DNA of 64,000 bases from Dehalococcoidia bacterium (GTDB lineage: Bacteria > Chloroflexota > Dehalococcoidia > SM23-28-2 > HRBIN24), in NCBI GenBank assembly GCA_032249735.1, contig JAVVHA010000008.1, positions 1 through 64,000 on the forward strand, given 5' to 3'. A model generated the notes under the pieces. The model saw only the letters and a list, made by a program, of their open reading frames with translations. It was not told the origin of the DNA and searched no databases. Made by a program: the position numbers and the translations under genes. This document shows positions 8,320-17,008 of this stretch, in pieces. Numbering within the stretch: the first letter of the stretch is position 1; each line of letters begins with the position of its first letter.

Positions 8320-8787
8320 CTAATAACGGATGAGGGTGGTCTCCTGGCGGGCCACCAGCCTCCCTTGGCCATCCAAGAACTCCGTCTCCAGGACGATGAA
8401 GACCATGGGGCCGGCGCTCCCCGTCCGCTCGTAGATGTTCTTGATGGAGGTAGTGGCCATGAGGACATCGCCGGCGCACACGTCCTGGAAGTACTCCAGG
8501 ACGGTCCCTCCGTTGAGGCGCCTCTTGAGGGGGAGCTCAGGGAGGCGTGGGGGATTGCTCGGGCGAAGAGCGGGGTTATAGACCGGTGCCCCCAGGTAGC
8601 CAAAGGGGGCCACCAGGTCGCGGTGTCCACGCCGCCTGGCCTCCTCCGCATCGTAGTAGATAGGGTCGGTGTAGCCCATGGCCCGGGCGAAGAGCCTAAT
8701 GCCTGAGGGCTCCACCTCGTATGTGATGGGGTCGAACCGACGCCCAATCCAGGCCCGCACCTCCTCAGTGATTACCTGCTGGGCCAT
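8320..8787 (-). CDS. MaoC-like N-terminal domain hydratase subunit
   Basis: A 155-residue hot-dog-fold protein of the MaoC_dehydrat_N (FAS1-like) type: RRFDPITYEVEPSGIRLFARAMGYTDPIYYD near the start, LVAPFGYLGAPVY, LNGGTVLEYFQDVCAGDVLMATTSIKNIYERTGSAGPMVFIVLETEF. In steroid catabolism, related proteins form the enoyl-CoA hydratase ChsH1-ChsH2, in which a DUF35 domain ties the hydratase to a thiolase-like retro-aldolase. All three parts are consecutive genes here. The catalytic DxxxxH hydratase motif is not obvious, so an activity in this subunit alone is uncertain. ATG at 8787 with AGAGGTG upstream. Confidence 0.82.
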   Translation of the reverse strand: MAQQVITEEVRAWIGRRFDPITYEVEPSGIRLFARAMGYTDPIYYDAEEARRRGHRDLVAPFGYLGAPVYNPALRPSNPPRLPELPLKRRLNGGTVLEYFQDVCAGDVLMATTSIKNIYERTGSAGPMVFIVLETEFLDGQGRLVARQETTLIRY

Positions 8788-8799
8788 GCTCGCCACCTC

Positions 8800-9966
8800 T
8801 TATTCCACGCCAAGGATGAGGACGCCAGCGGATGAGAGCACCCCACCGACGCCACAAACCAGGGCCGTCTTGGCCCCGGGCACCTGCCGCGGCCCACACT
8901 CCCCCCTTAGCTGCCGCACCGCCTCGATGATGAGGAACATGCCGAACATGCCTGGATGGGTGTAGGAGAGGCCACCGCCGCTGGTGTTGAGGGGGAATTG
9001 GCCCCCAGGGGCCGTGCGCTGGCCAGAGACGAAGGGCCCGCCCTCCCCCTTAGCGCAGAAGCCCAGGTCCTCCAGGGTCACCAGCACCGTGTAGGTGAAG
9101 GAGTCGTATACCTCCACCACGTCTATGTCCTCGGGGCCGAGCCCAGCCATCCTATAGGCGATGGGCGCGGCGATCTTGGCCGGGGTCTCCGTGAGGTCGG
9201 GCATGGAGTAGATGCTGATGTGGGTGTGGGCTTCGCCAGCCCCCAGCAGCCACACAGGCTTCTTTCGGCAGTGACGGGCCCGCTCCGGCGAGACCACCAC
9301 ACACGCGCCGCCGGCGTCGGTGACAAGACAGCAATCATACAGGTGAAGGGGATATGCGATGTAAGGGGACTGGAGGACGTCATCGATGGTAAGAGGATCA
9401 CGCATGAGGGCCCTGGGGTTGAGCTGGGCCCACTTACGGGTAGCCACAGCGATCTCCGCCAGCTGCTCCTGGGTGGTGCCGTACTGGTACATATGACGCA
9501 TGGCAGCCATGGCGTACACGCTGGGGGCAGTGCCCGCCCCATGGGGCCCTTCGAACTGGGAAGCGGGCAGCCAAGGGTCGGCATATGTCCAGCGGCGCGC
9601 CCGCCGCCAGGGGCGGCGACGGTCGGAATAAGTGGTCTGGCCATGGGTGATAAGGGCCACATTGCAGATGCCGGCAGCGATGGCCGCCGCCGCATGCTGG
9701 ACGTGGAACTCGAAGGAGGCCCCTCCCACCTGGGTGGTATCGCTGTAGCGCGGGGTGATGCCCAAGTACTCGGCTATGAGGACGGTGTCCATGATGCCCA
9801 CGCCAGCGGTGAAGATGGCGTCCACCTCCGATTTGTCGATCCCGGCATCTTCCAGCGCATTGCGGGCCGCCTCGGCGTGGAGCTGCAGGGCCGACTTATC
9901 GGGCACCACCCCTATCTCGTCCGACTCCGCCACCCCCACGATGGCCGCCTTCTTATTGAGGGTCAT
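8800..9966 (-). CDS. thiolase-like protein lacking the nucleophilic cysteine (lipid-transfer/Ltp2 type)
   Basis: A 388-residue SCP2-type thiolase homologue. The segment that should carry the nucleophilic Cys reads QVGGASFEFH (residues 79-88) with no cysteine, and the usual EVHD motif reads EVYDSFT, with Tyr for His; a later NTSGGGLSYTHPG keeps a His-Pro. Loss of Cys together with gain of Tyr is what is known of Ltp2-type retro-aldolases, which split beta-hydroxyacyl-CoAs with a DUF35 partner. The DUF35 gene overlaps this one by 4 nt upstream. ATG at 9966 follows GGAGGTGGGGCC. I infer a C-C lyase rather than a thiolase. Confidence 0.85.
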   Translation of the reverse strand: MTLNKKAAIVGVAESDEIGVVPDKSALQLHAEAARNALEDAGIDKSEVDAIFTAGVGIMDTVLIAEYLGITPRYSDTTQVGGASFEFHVQHAAAAIAAGICNVALITHGQTTYSDRRRPWRRARRWTYADPWLPASQFEGPHGAGTAPSVYAMAAMRHMYQYGTTQEQLAEIAVATRKWAQLNPRALMRDPLTIDDVLQSPYIAYPLHLYDCCLVTDAGGACVVVSPERARHCRKKPVWLLGAGEAHTHISIYSMPDLTETPAKIAAPIAYRMAGLGPEDIDVVEVYDSFTYTVLVTLEDLGFCAKGEGGPFVSGQRTAPGGQFPLNTSGGGLSYTHPGMFGMFLIIEAVRQLRGECGPRQVPGAKTALVCGVGGVLSSAGVLILGVE

Positions 9967-10394
9967 GGCCCCACCTCCTGTACCGGTCGGAACCGGGGGA
10001 TGGTTATCTCCTCGCTCAATTCCTGGAACACTACCTCCACGGGCATGCCGATGCGCAGTTTCTGGGGGTCGGGCTCGCACTCCACCAGCAGGGTGAAGAG
10101 CCTCACCCCCTCCTCTAGCTCCACCACGGCCGTGACATATGGAACGTCATCGGCCCACTCAGGGTTGAGAGGGCGATACTGGATGGCATAAGTATACAGG
10201 GTACCGCGCCCGCGGGAGGGTCGCCACTCCACTTGCCAGCGGAAGCAACGAGGACAGAAGGGGCGAGGATACCAGAAGTAGTCCTGGCAGTGGGGGCAAT
10301 AGGGCAGGAGGAGCTCCCCTCGCTTGCACCCCTCCCAGAAGGGTCGGGCCTCTGGCATGGGCACGGGCACCGTCTTGCGGCGGGCCTCGGTCAT
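9963..10394 (-). CDS. DUF35 OB-fold protein with zinc ribbon
   Basis: A 143-residue partner protein: helical N-terminus with PEARPFWEGCKRGELLL, a rubredoxin-like zinc ribbon (C33, C36, C47, C50 in CPHC and CPRC), then an OB fold (GRGTLYTYAIQY...PYVTAVVELEEGVRLFTLL). DUF35 proteins bind thiolase-superfamily enzymes and tether them to hydratases or synthases. The stop overlaps the start of the thiolase-like gene (ATGA), as expected for a stoichiometric complex. Strong ribosome site GAGGAGGGAGGGAG. Confidence 0.93.
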   Translation of the reverse strand: MTEARRKTVPVPMPEARPFWEGCKRGELLLPYCPHCQDYFWYPRPFCPRCFRWQVEWRPSRGRGTLYTYAIQYRPLNPEWADDVPYVTAVVELEEGVRLFTLLVECEPDPQKLRIGMPVEVVFQELSEEITIPRFRPVQEVGP

Positions 10395-10406
10395 CTCCCT
10401 CCCTCC

Positions 10407-11756
10407 TCAAGGCTGTAGCATGAGGGCCAGGGCCGATACATCCTCCACCTCTTCCAAGTGCGATATAAGGGTCAGGGCCTCCTCCACCTTTCCCGGTGGT
10501 AGGTGGAAGCAGGCGCAATCGCGGAACTTGTCGGCCAGCTCCTGCCACGTGAGGGGCCGGCGGGGGTCGCCCTTAGGGATCTCCACCCTGGCCGAGAGAT
10601 GGCCACCACCCCTGGTCAAGATGGTCACGTCCGCCCACATAAGCAGGAGATCGCCCCCAGAGGAGGCTTCCTCCTCCACCTCTATCCGATCCATCAAGTG
10701 AGCCACTTGGGGGCGTGTCACGGCCTCATCGGTGAAGGTGGCCATGCCCACATGGCGGTCGAGGAGGGCAGCGGCCACGCAGTACTCCATGCTGAACTTC
10801 CCTTCCAGGCCCGTGTGTGGCCGCTCCCGCCGCAGGGGCATGAGGGTTCCGCGGTTCACCCTCACCTTCACCTGGGCTATGTCAGACGCCTCCACCTGAT
10901 GGGCCAGGCCCAGGGCGGCGTCTATGGCACGGTGGGTGGCATAGCAACATGGGTACCGCTTCTGGCCCAGGCCAGGCTGGACGATGTCGTAGGGTTGGCC
11001 CAGGGGCGGGAGCTGGGGCTCGGCCTCAACCCTTCCCCCCAAGAAGGCGTTCAGAAAGCCATCCGGCGCATCTAGGGCCCCCTCGGCAGCGGTGAAGCCT
11101 TGGAGAGCCAGCAGGGCAGCCTGAAGGCCATTACGGGCCGCCAGCCCCACGTGCAAAGGCTTGGTCATGGTCCCGAAGTTGGCACGCACGCCACATGCCA
11201 TAGAGGCAGCGATGCCCAGAGCCATCTGCGTCCTCGTCACGTCCAGGCCCAGAAGCGTGGCACAGGCCGCGGCCGCCCCCAGGGTGCCCAAGGTGGAGGT
11301 GGGGTGCCATCCCAGGGCATAGTGGCGGCCACCCATCACCGTCCCCACCTTGGCCTCCACTTCTATGCCCAGGACAAAGGCGAGGATAAGGGCCCGCCCG
11401 CTCACGCCTATCTCTTGGGCCAGGGCCAAGGCAGCAGGCAGGACAGGGGCGCTAGGATGCCCACGCATGGAGATGCTCACATCGTCGTAGTCCAAGGCGT
11501 GGGCGGACGTGCCATTGATAAAGGCCGCCTCCTGGGGCGCCAAAGATAGGGGCCACCCCAGCACCGATGCCTTACCAGGGGCGGGGTGCTCTTGGGCCAG
11601 TCGGGCCAGGATGGCAGGCCCCTCCTCACGGCACCCCGCCAGAGCCACCCCCAAGGTGTCCAGAATGGCCCGCTTGGCCTGGAGCACGGCCTCCGGCGGC
11701 AGGTCCTCGAAGCTGGTGGCCACCAGGAACTGGGCTAGCTGCTCGCCGATGCCCAT
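10407..11756 (-). CDS. MmgE/PrpD family protein
   Basis: A 449-residue member of the family that includes 2-methylcitrate dehydratase (PrpD), cis-aconitate decarboxylase and iminodisuccinate epimerase. Seen: KRAILDTLGVALAG near the start, NGTSAHALDYDD, GHPSAPVLPAALALAQ, GWHPTSTLGTLGAAAA, MTKPLHVGLAARNGLQAALLA, and the HRAIDAALGL helix of the second domain. Members outside the methylcitrate cycle often sit in CoA-degradation clusters with unknown substrates. No prpB or prpC is nearby, so a methylcitrate role is not supported; a dehydratase role in the operon is inferred. Confidence 0.88.
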   Translation of the reverse strand: MGIGEQLAQFLVATSFEDLPPEAVLQAKRAILDTLGVALAGCREEGPAILARLAQEHPAPGKASVLGWPLSLAPQEAAFINGTSAHALDYDDVSISMRGHPSAPVLPAALALAQEIGVSGRALILAFVLGIEVEAKVGTVMGGRHYALGWHPTSTLGTLGAAAACATLLGLDVTRTQMALGIAASMACGVRANFGTMTKPLHVGLAARNGLQAALLALQGFTAAEGALDAPDGFLNAFLGGRVEAEPQLPPLGQPYDIVQPGLGQKRYPCCYATHRAIDAALGLAHQVEASDIAQVKVRVNRGTLMPLRRERPHTGLEGKFSMEYCVAAALLDRHVGMATFTDEAVTRPQVAHLMDRIEVEEEASSGGDLLLMWADVTILTRGGGHLSARVEIPKGDPRRPLTWQELADKFRDCACFHLPPGKVEEALTLISHLEEVEDVSALALMLQP

Positions 11757-11762
11757 ACCTTC

Positions 11763-12971
11763 TCACCCCCTGGGAAGGCCCAGCCCTCTTATAGCGATGA
11801 TGTTGCGCTGGATCTCGGAGGTGCCGCCGGCGATGGTGGCAGCCACGGACCACAGATAGTTACGCACGAGGCGTCCCCGCAGAGGGGCCCAGCGGTTGGC
11901 AGCGGCATCAGCCCCCGCGCCACGGTGACGGTCGAGGAGACCAAAGAGCCCCATGGTCTTGAGGCCGGTGCGGGCTACCCTCTGAGCCAGCTCCGAGGCA
12001 TATAGCTTGGCTGTGGAGGCCTCGTAGTTGGGGACGATGCCCTTCGCTTGGAGGGTCACCACCCGGTAGCAGAGGAGGCGGGCCACCTCCGTCTCGATGG
12101 CCCGCTCAGCCAGCTCCCAGCGCACAGGCTCCGGCACCCCTCCCAGGGGACCCTTACGGTGACGCACCAACTCCAGGATGTCCTCCAGCAGGTTCTGCTG
12201 GGCCATGGCCGCCCCTATGGACGAGCGCTCGAAGTCCAACGTCTTGGTGGCGTAATACCAGCCCATGTTCTCCTCGCCCAGCAGGTCCTTCTTGGGCACC
12301 ACCACGTTGTCAAAAAACACCTGGTTGAAGCCTGGCACGCCGGCCATGTTATAAAGGGGCCGCACCGTGACCCCAGGCGATCTCATGTCCAGGAGGAAGT
12401 AGGAGATGCCCTTGTGCTTAGGGGCATCGGGGTCAGTGCGGGCCAGCAGGATCATGCGGTGGGCGAACTGGGCACCAGATGTCCAGATCTTCTGGCCATT
12501 GATGATGTAGTCATCGCCCCTTCGCTGGGCTCGTGTCTTGAGGCTGGCCAGGTCCGACCCCGCCTCGGGCTCCGAGAACCCCTGGCACCAGATGACCTCC
12601 CCCGAGAGGATGCCCGGCAGGTGTTCCTGCTTCTGCTCTTGCGAGCCGAAGAGGATGATGGTGGGGCCGGCATAGTTGACCCCTACGCCGCCGGGCCTGG
12701 GGGCACGGGCGCGGGCAAACTCCTCGTTGAGGATGAACTGTTGCATGACGGTGAGCCCGGCCCCGCCGTACTCCTTGGGCCAGTGGGGGGCGATCCAGCC
12801 TTTGCGGGCCAGCTTCTTGGTCCACTCCTTGAAAAATCCGTAGCGGTCGATGCCGTCCCAAAGCTCGTGCTCCTCGCCAGAGCGGCCAAAGCCCTTGGGG
12901 AGCTCCTGGGCCAAAAACTCGCGGACCTCTCGACGGAAGGCGGCGTCCTCTGGGGAATCCCGGAACTCCAA
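11763..12971 (-). CDS. acyl-CoA dehydrogenase
   Basis: FAD-dependent dehydrogenase of 402 residues: N-terminal helical domain with WIAPHWPKEYGGAGLT, FAD/substrate region CQGFSEPEAGSDLASLKT and NGQKIWTSGAQFA, and C-terminal AGGTSEIQRNIIAIRGLGLPRG. The MCAD-type catalytic Glu (YEGT) is replaced by AGGT. A Glu in LDFERS may serve instead, as on helix G of isovaleryl-CoA dehydrogenase; that is my inference. The start is a TTG at 12971, one base after the mutase stop, with GGGGGTG 7 nt upstream. Electrons would go to the ETF encoded divergently at 25442. Confidence 0.93.
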   Translation of the reverse strand: MEFRDSPEDAAFRREVREFLAQELPKGFGRSGEEHELWDGIDRYGFFKEWTKKLARKGWIAPHWPKEYGGAGLTVMQQFILNEEFARARAPRPGGVGVNYAGPTIILFGSQEQKQEHLPGILSGEVIWCQGFSEPEAGSDLASLKTRAQRRGDDYIINGQKIWTSGAQFAHRMILLARTDPDAPKHKGISYFLLDMRSPGVTVRPLYNMAGVPGFNQVFFDNVVVPKKDLLGEENMGWYYATKTLDFERSSIGAAMAQQNLLEDILELVRHRKGPLGGVPEPVRWELAERAIETEVARLLCYRVVTLQAKGIVPNYEASTAKLYASELAQRVARTGLKTMGLFGLLDRHRGAGADAAANRWAPLRGRLVRNYLWSVAATIAGGTSEIQRNIIAIRGLGLPRG

Positions 12972-12972
12972 T

Positions 12973-14697
12973 TCAGATCACCCCCTTGGGCTCCCAGACG
13001 CCGAAAACGTCGCGGAGCACATCGCAGATCTCGCCGATGGTGCAGTAGGCCTTAACGGCATCGATGAAGTAGGGGATGAGGTTCTCCTTCTCGTTCTTGG
13101 CCGCCTCGCGGATGGCCTTAAGGGCCATGTTGACGCGGGCCTGGTCCCGCTCCTCCTTTATCTTCTTGAGCTTGGCCTTCTGCCGCTCCTCGGCCGTCTC
13201 CAGCCGCTTAGGGTCGTAGGGGTGGGGCACCAGGCGTGGAGGTATCACCTCTATCTCGTTCTCGCCCGTGAACTTGTTGACCCCCACGATAACCCGCTCC
13301 CCTGTCTCCAGCTGCCGCTGCTGCTCATAGGCGCTGCGGGCGATCTCCCGCAGGGTGTAGCCCGTCTCGATGGCCTCCACCGCCCCCCCTATCTCATCCA
13401 CCTTGCGGATGACGTCCCAGATTTCTTCCTCCACCTGATCGGTGAGGGCCTCCACGAAGTAGGAACCGGCCAGGGGGTCTACCACCTCTCCCAACTTAGC
13501 CTCGAACCGCATGATGCGGGTGGCATCTAGGGTGAGCTGGCGCGCCTCATAGCTGTGGCCCAGGCCCAGGGGCTCGTCCCAGGGCACGCCGCCGGTACCG
13601 AACCCGGTGGCCAGATAGCTGGCGATGCCACCGATGACACCACGGATGAGGTTGTTGAGGGGCCGCTGGAGGGTATAGCAGCTGGGGCCCACAAAGATGG
13701 AGTCTCCCCCCCGCATGATCCAGGAGCGGGGGTTCTTGGCCCCAAACCGCTCCCTCATGATACGGGCCCAGATGCGGCGGTTGGCACGGGCACGGGCGAT
13801 CTCCCGCCAGAAGTCCATACCCCCGCCGAAGTCCAGGAAGGTGAAGCGGGGTATGAACTCGTCCACATCCAGGCCAGCATCCACCCCCAGCTGCACATAG
13901 GCTATGGCGTGGGCGAAGGTGAAACCTGAGGCCTGGACCTCCGTTGCCCCTGCCTCCCGCATGTGGTAGCCGCAGATGCTGATGACGTTCATCTCCGGGG
14001 CGTACTTGTGGCAGAAGGTAATGGTGTCGCGGATCATGCGCATGGAAGGCCTTGGGGGGAAGATGTAGGTGCCGCGGGCAGCGAACTCCTTAAGGATATC
14101 GTTCTGGGGGGTGCCGCGCAGCTTACTCCAGGGCACACCCTTCTTCTCGGCCAGGGCGAAGTACATGGCCAGGATGATGTTGCAAGGGGCGTTAATGGTG
14201 AAGTTGGAGGCCATACGATCCAGGGTGGTGATGCCATCGAAGGCCTCGTATAAGGTCTCGAAGTCGGCCAAGGTATCGATGGCCACCCCCACCCGCCCCA
14301 CCTCCCCCTCGGCCATGGGGTGGTCGGAGTCGTAGCCGCACTGGGTAGGGAGGTCGAAGGCCACGTTGGCCCCCCGCCGCCGCTCCTGTCGCCACAAATC
14401 ACGGGTGTCCTCGGCGGTGCCGTAGCCGGCATATACGCCCGCCGTGGGACGGACGCCCATGGCATCCCCCCCATATGCGGTGGCCATGAGGGGCACGGCA
14501 TAGGTGCCCCGCGTGAAGGGATACTCGCCGGGAAAGCCCAAACGCTCCATGTACCGCTTGGGCTTCACGTCCAGGGGGGTGTAAAGGCGGACAGGCGACC
14601 TCTCCAGCCCCAGCCGCTCTAGGTTGCGCCGGAGGGTGGTCTCCTCCCAGCGCTGGCGCTCCCTCTCCAGCTCATCCCTCTCGTCCCACTCACACAT
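12973..14697 (-). CDS. acyl-CoA mutase large subunit, methylmalonyl-CoA mutase type
   Basis: A 574-residue B12-dependent mutase catalytic subunit (TIM barrel) without the B12-binding domain, which is encoded separately just upstream. Seen: GVYAGYGTAEDT, AFDLPTQCGYDSDHP, TPQNDILKEFAARGTYIFPP and the C-terminal helices. The Tyr of VYAGYG and the Arg of AARGTY fall where methylmalonyl-CoA mutase has its carboxylate-binding Tyr89 and Arg207, and Ala occupies the position that is Asp in 2-hydroxyisobutyryl-CoA mutase. I infer a methylmalonyl- or similar dicarboxyl-CoA mutase. ATG at 14697 follows GGAGGAGGTG; a longer frame to 14775 lacks a ribosome site. Confidence 0.9.
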   Translation of the reverse strand: MCEWDERDELERERQRWEETTLRRNLERLGLERSPVRLYTPLDVKPKRYMERLGFPGEYPFTRGTYAVPLMATAYGGDAMGVRPTAGVYAGYGTAEDTRDLWRQERRRGANVAFDLPTQCGYDSDHPMAEGEVGRVGVAIDTLADFETLYEAFDGITTLDRMASNFTINAPCNIILAMYFALAEKKGVPWSKLRGTPQNDILKEFAARGTYIFPPRPSMRMIRDTITFCHKYAPEMNVISICGYHMREAGATEVQASGFTFAHAIAYVQLGVDAGLDVDEFIPRFTFLDFGGGMDFWREIARARANRRIWARIMRERFGAKNPRSWIMRGGDSIFVGPSCYTLQRPLNNLIRGVIGGIASYLATGFGTGGVPWDEPLGLGHSYEARQLTLDATRIMRFEAKLGEVVDPLAGSYFVEALTDQVEEEIWDVIRKVDEIGGAVEAIETGYTLREIARSAYEQQRQLETGERVIVGVNKFTGENEIEVIPPRLVPHPYDPKRLETAEERQKAKLKKIKEERDQARVNMALKAIREAAKNEKENLIPYFIDAVKAYCTIGEICDVLRDVFGVWEPKGVI

Positions 14698-14731
14698 CTC
14701 TAAGCACCTCCTCCAAGGTTTGCTCCAATTA

Positions 14732-15163
14732 TCAGCCTTCCTCCTGGGCTTGAGAAGGGGCAGTCTGGGGGACATGGGCGCGGATGAACTCAGCTATCTG
14801 GCTAATGAGGGTTCCGGGGAGGAACACCTCGGCTATACCTTTCTCCTTCAGGTACGGGATGTCCTCTTTGGGGATGACGCCGCCCCCGATGACCAACACG
14901 TGGTGGAGGCCGCGCTTACGCAGCTCCTCTATCACGCGGGGGAAGAGGGCCTTGTGGGCCCCGGAAAGACAGGAGAGGCCCACCACGTCCACGTCCTCTT
15001 GCAAGGCCTCCTCCGCTATCTCCTCCGGTGAGCGGCGGATGCCGGAGTATATTACCTCGAAGCCGGCGTCACGCAGCCCTAAAGCCACCACCTTGGCCCC
15101 CCGGTCGTGGCCGTCCAGGCCGGGCTTGGCGATGAGGACGCGGATAGGCCGCTTTTGGGACAC
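14732..15163 (-). CDS. acyl-CoA mutase small subunit (B12-binding domain)
   Basis: A 143-residue cobalamin-binding Rossmann domain: [27 protein letters not shown] carries the DxHxxG motif whose His coordinates cobalt, followed by GLSCLSGAH and [12 protein letters not shown]. It pairs with the catalytic subunit 34 nt downstream to make a two-polypeptide mutase. The GTG at 15163 is preferred because AGGAGG lies 8 nt before it; a GTG at 15172 overlaps the ribosome site. Adenosylcobalamin could be supplied by cobT-cobS-cobU in this window. Confidence 0.93.
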   Translation of the reverse strand: MSQKRPIRVLIAKPGLDGHDRGAKVVALGLRDAGFEVIYSGIRRSPEEIAEEALQEDVDVVGLSCLSGAHKALFPRVIEELRKRGLHHVLVIGGGVIPKEDIPYLKEKGIAEVFLPGTLISQIAEFIRAHVPQTAPSQAQEEG

Positions 15164-15175
15164 AGGCACCACCTC

Positions 15176-17008
15176 CTACTCATAAATCCTCTCGCATTCC
15201 AGTAGGGCCACCGGGACCCCCGTGGCTCTCTCGATGTCCATATATGGGCGGCCGGTGAGGTCGCGGCGCCATGCCCCCAGGCCGAAGGGGGTGGAGGGGA
15301 TGACCACCAGGTCCGGCCGCGGGTTACCTCGCGCCAGGTAGTCGCGGATGTGGTCGATGAAGTCCTGCACCACTAGCAGGTCGCCTAGGATGATGTTGCC
15401 CCCGAAGTAGCGGTTCTCGGGAACCTCGATGTCCAAACGCACCATTGTGGCATCGATGAGGCCCACCTCCCGCAGGGCGTCCTCGAAATACGGGCGCACC
15501 AACCGAGAGGAGAGGAAGAGGACATGGCGGGCCCCCCGCTCCTGGATGAGGTCGCGTAGGGCCTCCACATAGCGGGTGCGGAACCCCATCCCCATGGTGA
15601 TGACGCCCAGATGGCGGTCGACATGGGGATCGTAGGGATAACCATGGTCTTGGGGGTCTATGGTCACCACCAGGTCTTTCTCTCCCCTTCGCACGACCAT
15701 GGGGAAGGGCTTGCCATGGGCCCTGGCCAGGGCCAGCAGGTCGCGGGCCTGGGGCCGGTTGCGCACAGCGGCGGCGCCCACAGCTACGATAAGGTCCCCT
15801 GGGGACAGGCCAGCGCGCTGAGCTGGGGAGTTGGGCACCAGGCCGATGATGCGGGCCTGGTTGCGCACACCCTCGAACCGCGTCTCCTCGTACATGGTGG
15901 GCATGGCCACAATGGGGGAGCGGACCTCTTGCCGCAACTTCCGCACCATGGTCACAATGGCCCCCCACACCTCCTCGTGGTCGAAGAGGGGGACGGAAGA
16001 GTAGTAGCGAGTGTATCCCGGTAGGTGCACCTGGAACAAATGAGGTTGGTATTGGTCGAAGTGAGAGATGGTCTCTTGCAGGTCCTCCAGCATGGGGGCA
16101 AGGCCGTCCTGGGGCCAGGGCACCAGGGCTATGGCATAGGGGATGCCGTATTCCTGCAGGAGACGGGGGGCGGCCAGCTGCACTTCAGGGCGCGCCCTGT
16201 GCACTAGGCGCGAAAGCCTATCGGGGCTAGCGGAGTGAAGGGAGAGGTAGATGTAAAGGGGGCCAAGGGCGGCCAGCTCCTTCACCATCTCCCTGGTGAG
16301 GGCCCGCCCCGACGTATAGATGCGGAAGGGCCGAAGGGTCTTCTGGCGTAACGCCTTGAGAACGGTGAGGATATGGGGGTGAACCAAGGCCTCCCTGATC
16401 TCCCCCCAGGCGGGGAAGAGGGCGCGGCCAGCCTCAGGGTCGAAGTAGCGCAAGCGGGTCATCATCTCGGCTAGCTCGTCGGCGGCTTTGCGCCGAGGGC
16501 TCACCAGCGCCAGGTCCGGCGGGTCCCCCTTCAGATAGCAGAAGGAGCAGTCCACGTTGCACCTAGTGGCGGCATAGCCGAAGACCTCCAGGGGGTCGCC
16601 AGCGGAGGGCATGAGCCAGTGGCGAGGGTCACGCAGGCGGAAGCCAGAGACGGACACCGGCCCCTCCTCCCCCTCCAGCTCTACCACCGAGAGGATGGCC
16701 GCCAGGGCCCGCTCGATGAGGACGATGCGCGGCTCGTAGAGGGCGGCGTTGCGGACGCTCTGCAGATTGGGGCGCTCCTGGCCATCTAGGCTGGGGCGCG
16801 GGCCGAAGATGCGAAACTCCTCCTCGGGGCGGGCCAGGAGACGGAACCCGTCTGCCTTCACCTCCTTCCCCCCGTAAGTGAGGACCACTACATCGAGGAG
16901 GGACTCCAGCAAGACGCGGATCATCTCCACAAGGGGGTCATGGTAGACAGGATCACGCCCGCCGGTGACCAAGGGATAGCGGAAGACGTAGTCACCCCCC
17001 TCGCTCAC
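15176..17008 (-). CDS. radical SAM protein with PDZ and DUF512-like domains
   Basis: A 610-residue protein of unusual order. Residues 1-140 are unrecognised. A radical SAM centre follows with Cys150, Cys154 and Cys157 (CNVDCSFC), barrel strands (IYTSGRAL, YIYLSLHS) to about 350, a PDZ-like domain (about 385-455; GLVPNSPAQRAGLSPGDLIVAV), and a C-terminal region with ENRYFGGNIILGDLLVVQD and VVIPSTPFGLG that resembles DUF512. Known DUF512 proteins, as I recall, have the PDZ first. Start is a GTG overlapping the upstream stop (GTGA). Function unknown. It sits inside the catabolic operon, directly before the B12 mutase, and could activate or repair a pathway enzyme or make a peptide-derived cofactor. 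Confidence 0.88.
   Translation of the reverse strand: MSEGGDYVFRYPLVTGGRDPVYHDPLVEMIRVLLESLLDVVVLTYGGKEVKADGFRLLARPEEEFRIFGPRPSLDGQERPNLQSVRNAALYEPRIVLIERALAAILSVVELEGEEGPVSVSGFRLRDPRHWLMPSAGDPLEVFGYAATRCNVDCSFCYLKGDPPDLALVSPRRKAADELAEMMTRLRYFDPEAGRALFPAWGEIREALVHPHILTVLKALRQKTLRPFRIYTSGRALTREMVKELAALGPLYIYLSLHSASPDRLSRLVHRARPEVQLAAPRLLQEYGIPYAIALVPWPQDGLAPMLEDLQETISHFDQYQPHLFQVHLPGYTRYYSSVPLFDHEEVWGAIVTMVRKLRQEVRSPIVAMPTMYEETRFEGVRNQARIIGLVPNSPAQRAGLSPGDLIVAVGAAAVRNRPQARDLLALARAHGKPFPMVVRRGEKDLVVTIDPQDHGYPYDPHVDRHLGVITMGMGFRTRYVEALRDLIQERGARHVLFLSSRLVRPYFEDALREVGLIDATMVRLDIEVPENRYFGGNIILGDLLVVQDFIDHIRDYLARGNPRPDLVVIPSTPFGLGAWRRDLTGRPYMDIERATGVPVALLECERIYE

Noticed and set aside
7369-8706. 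445-codon plus-strand frame across two genes
   Set aside because: It runs antisense across the junction of the SDR and MaoC genes, which both have good starts and motifs.
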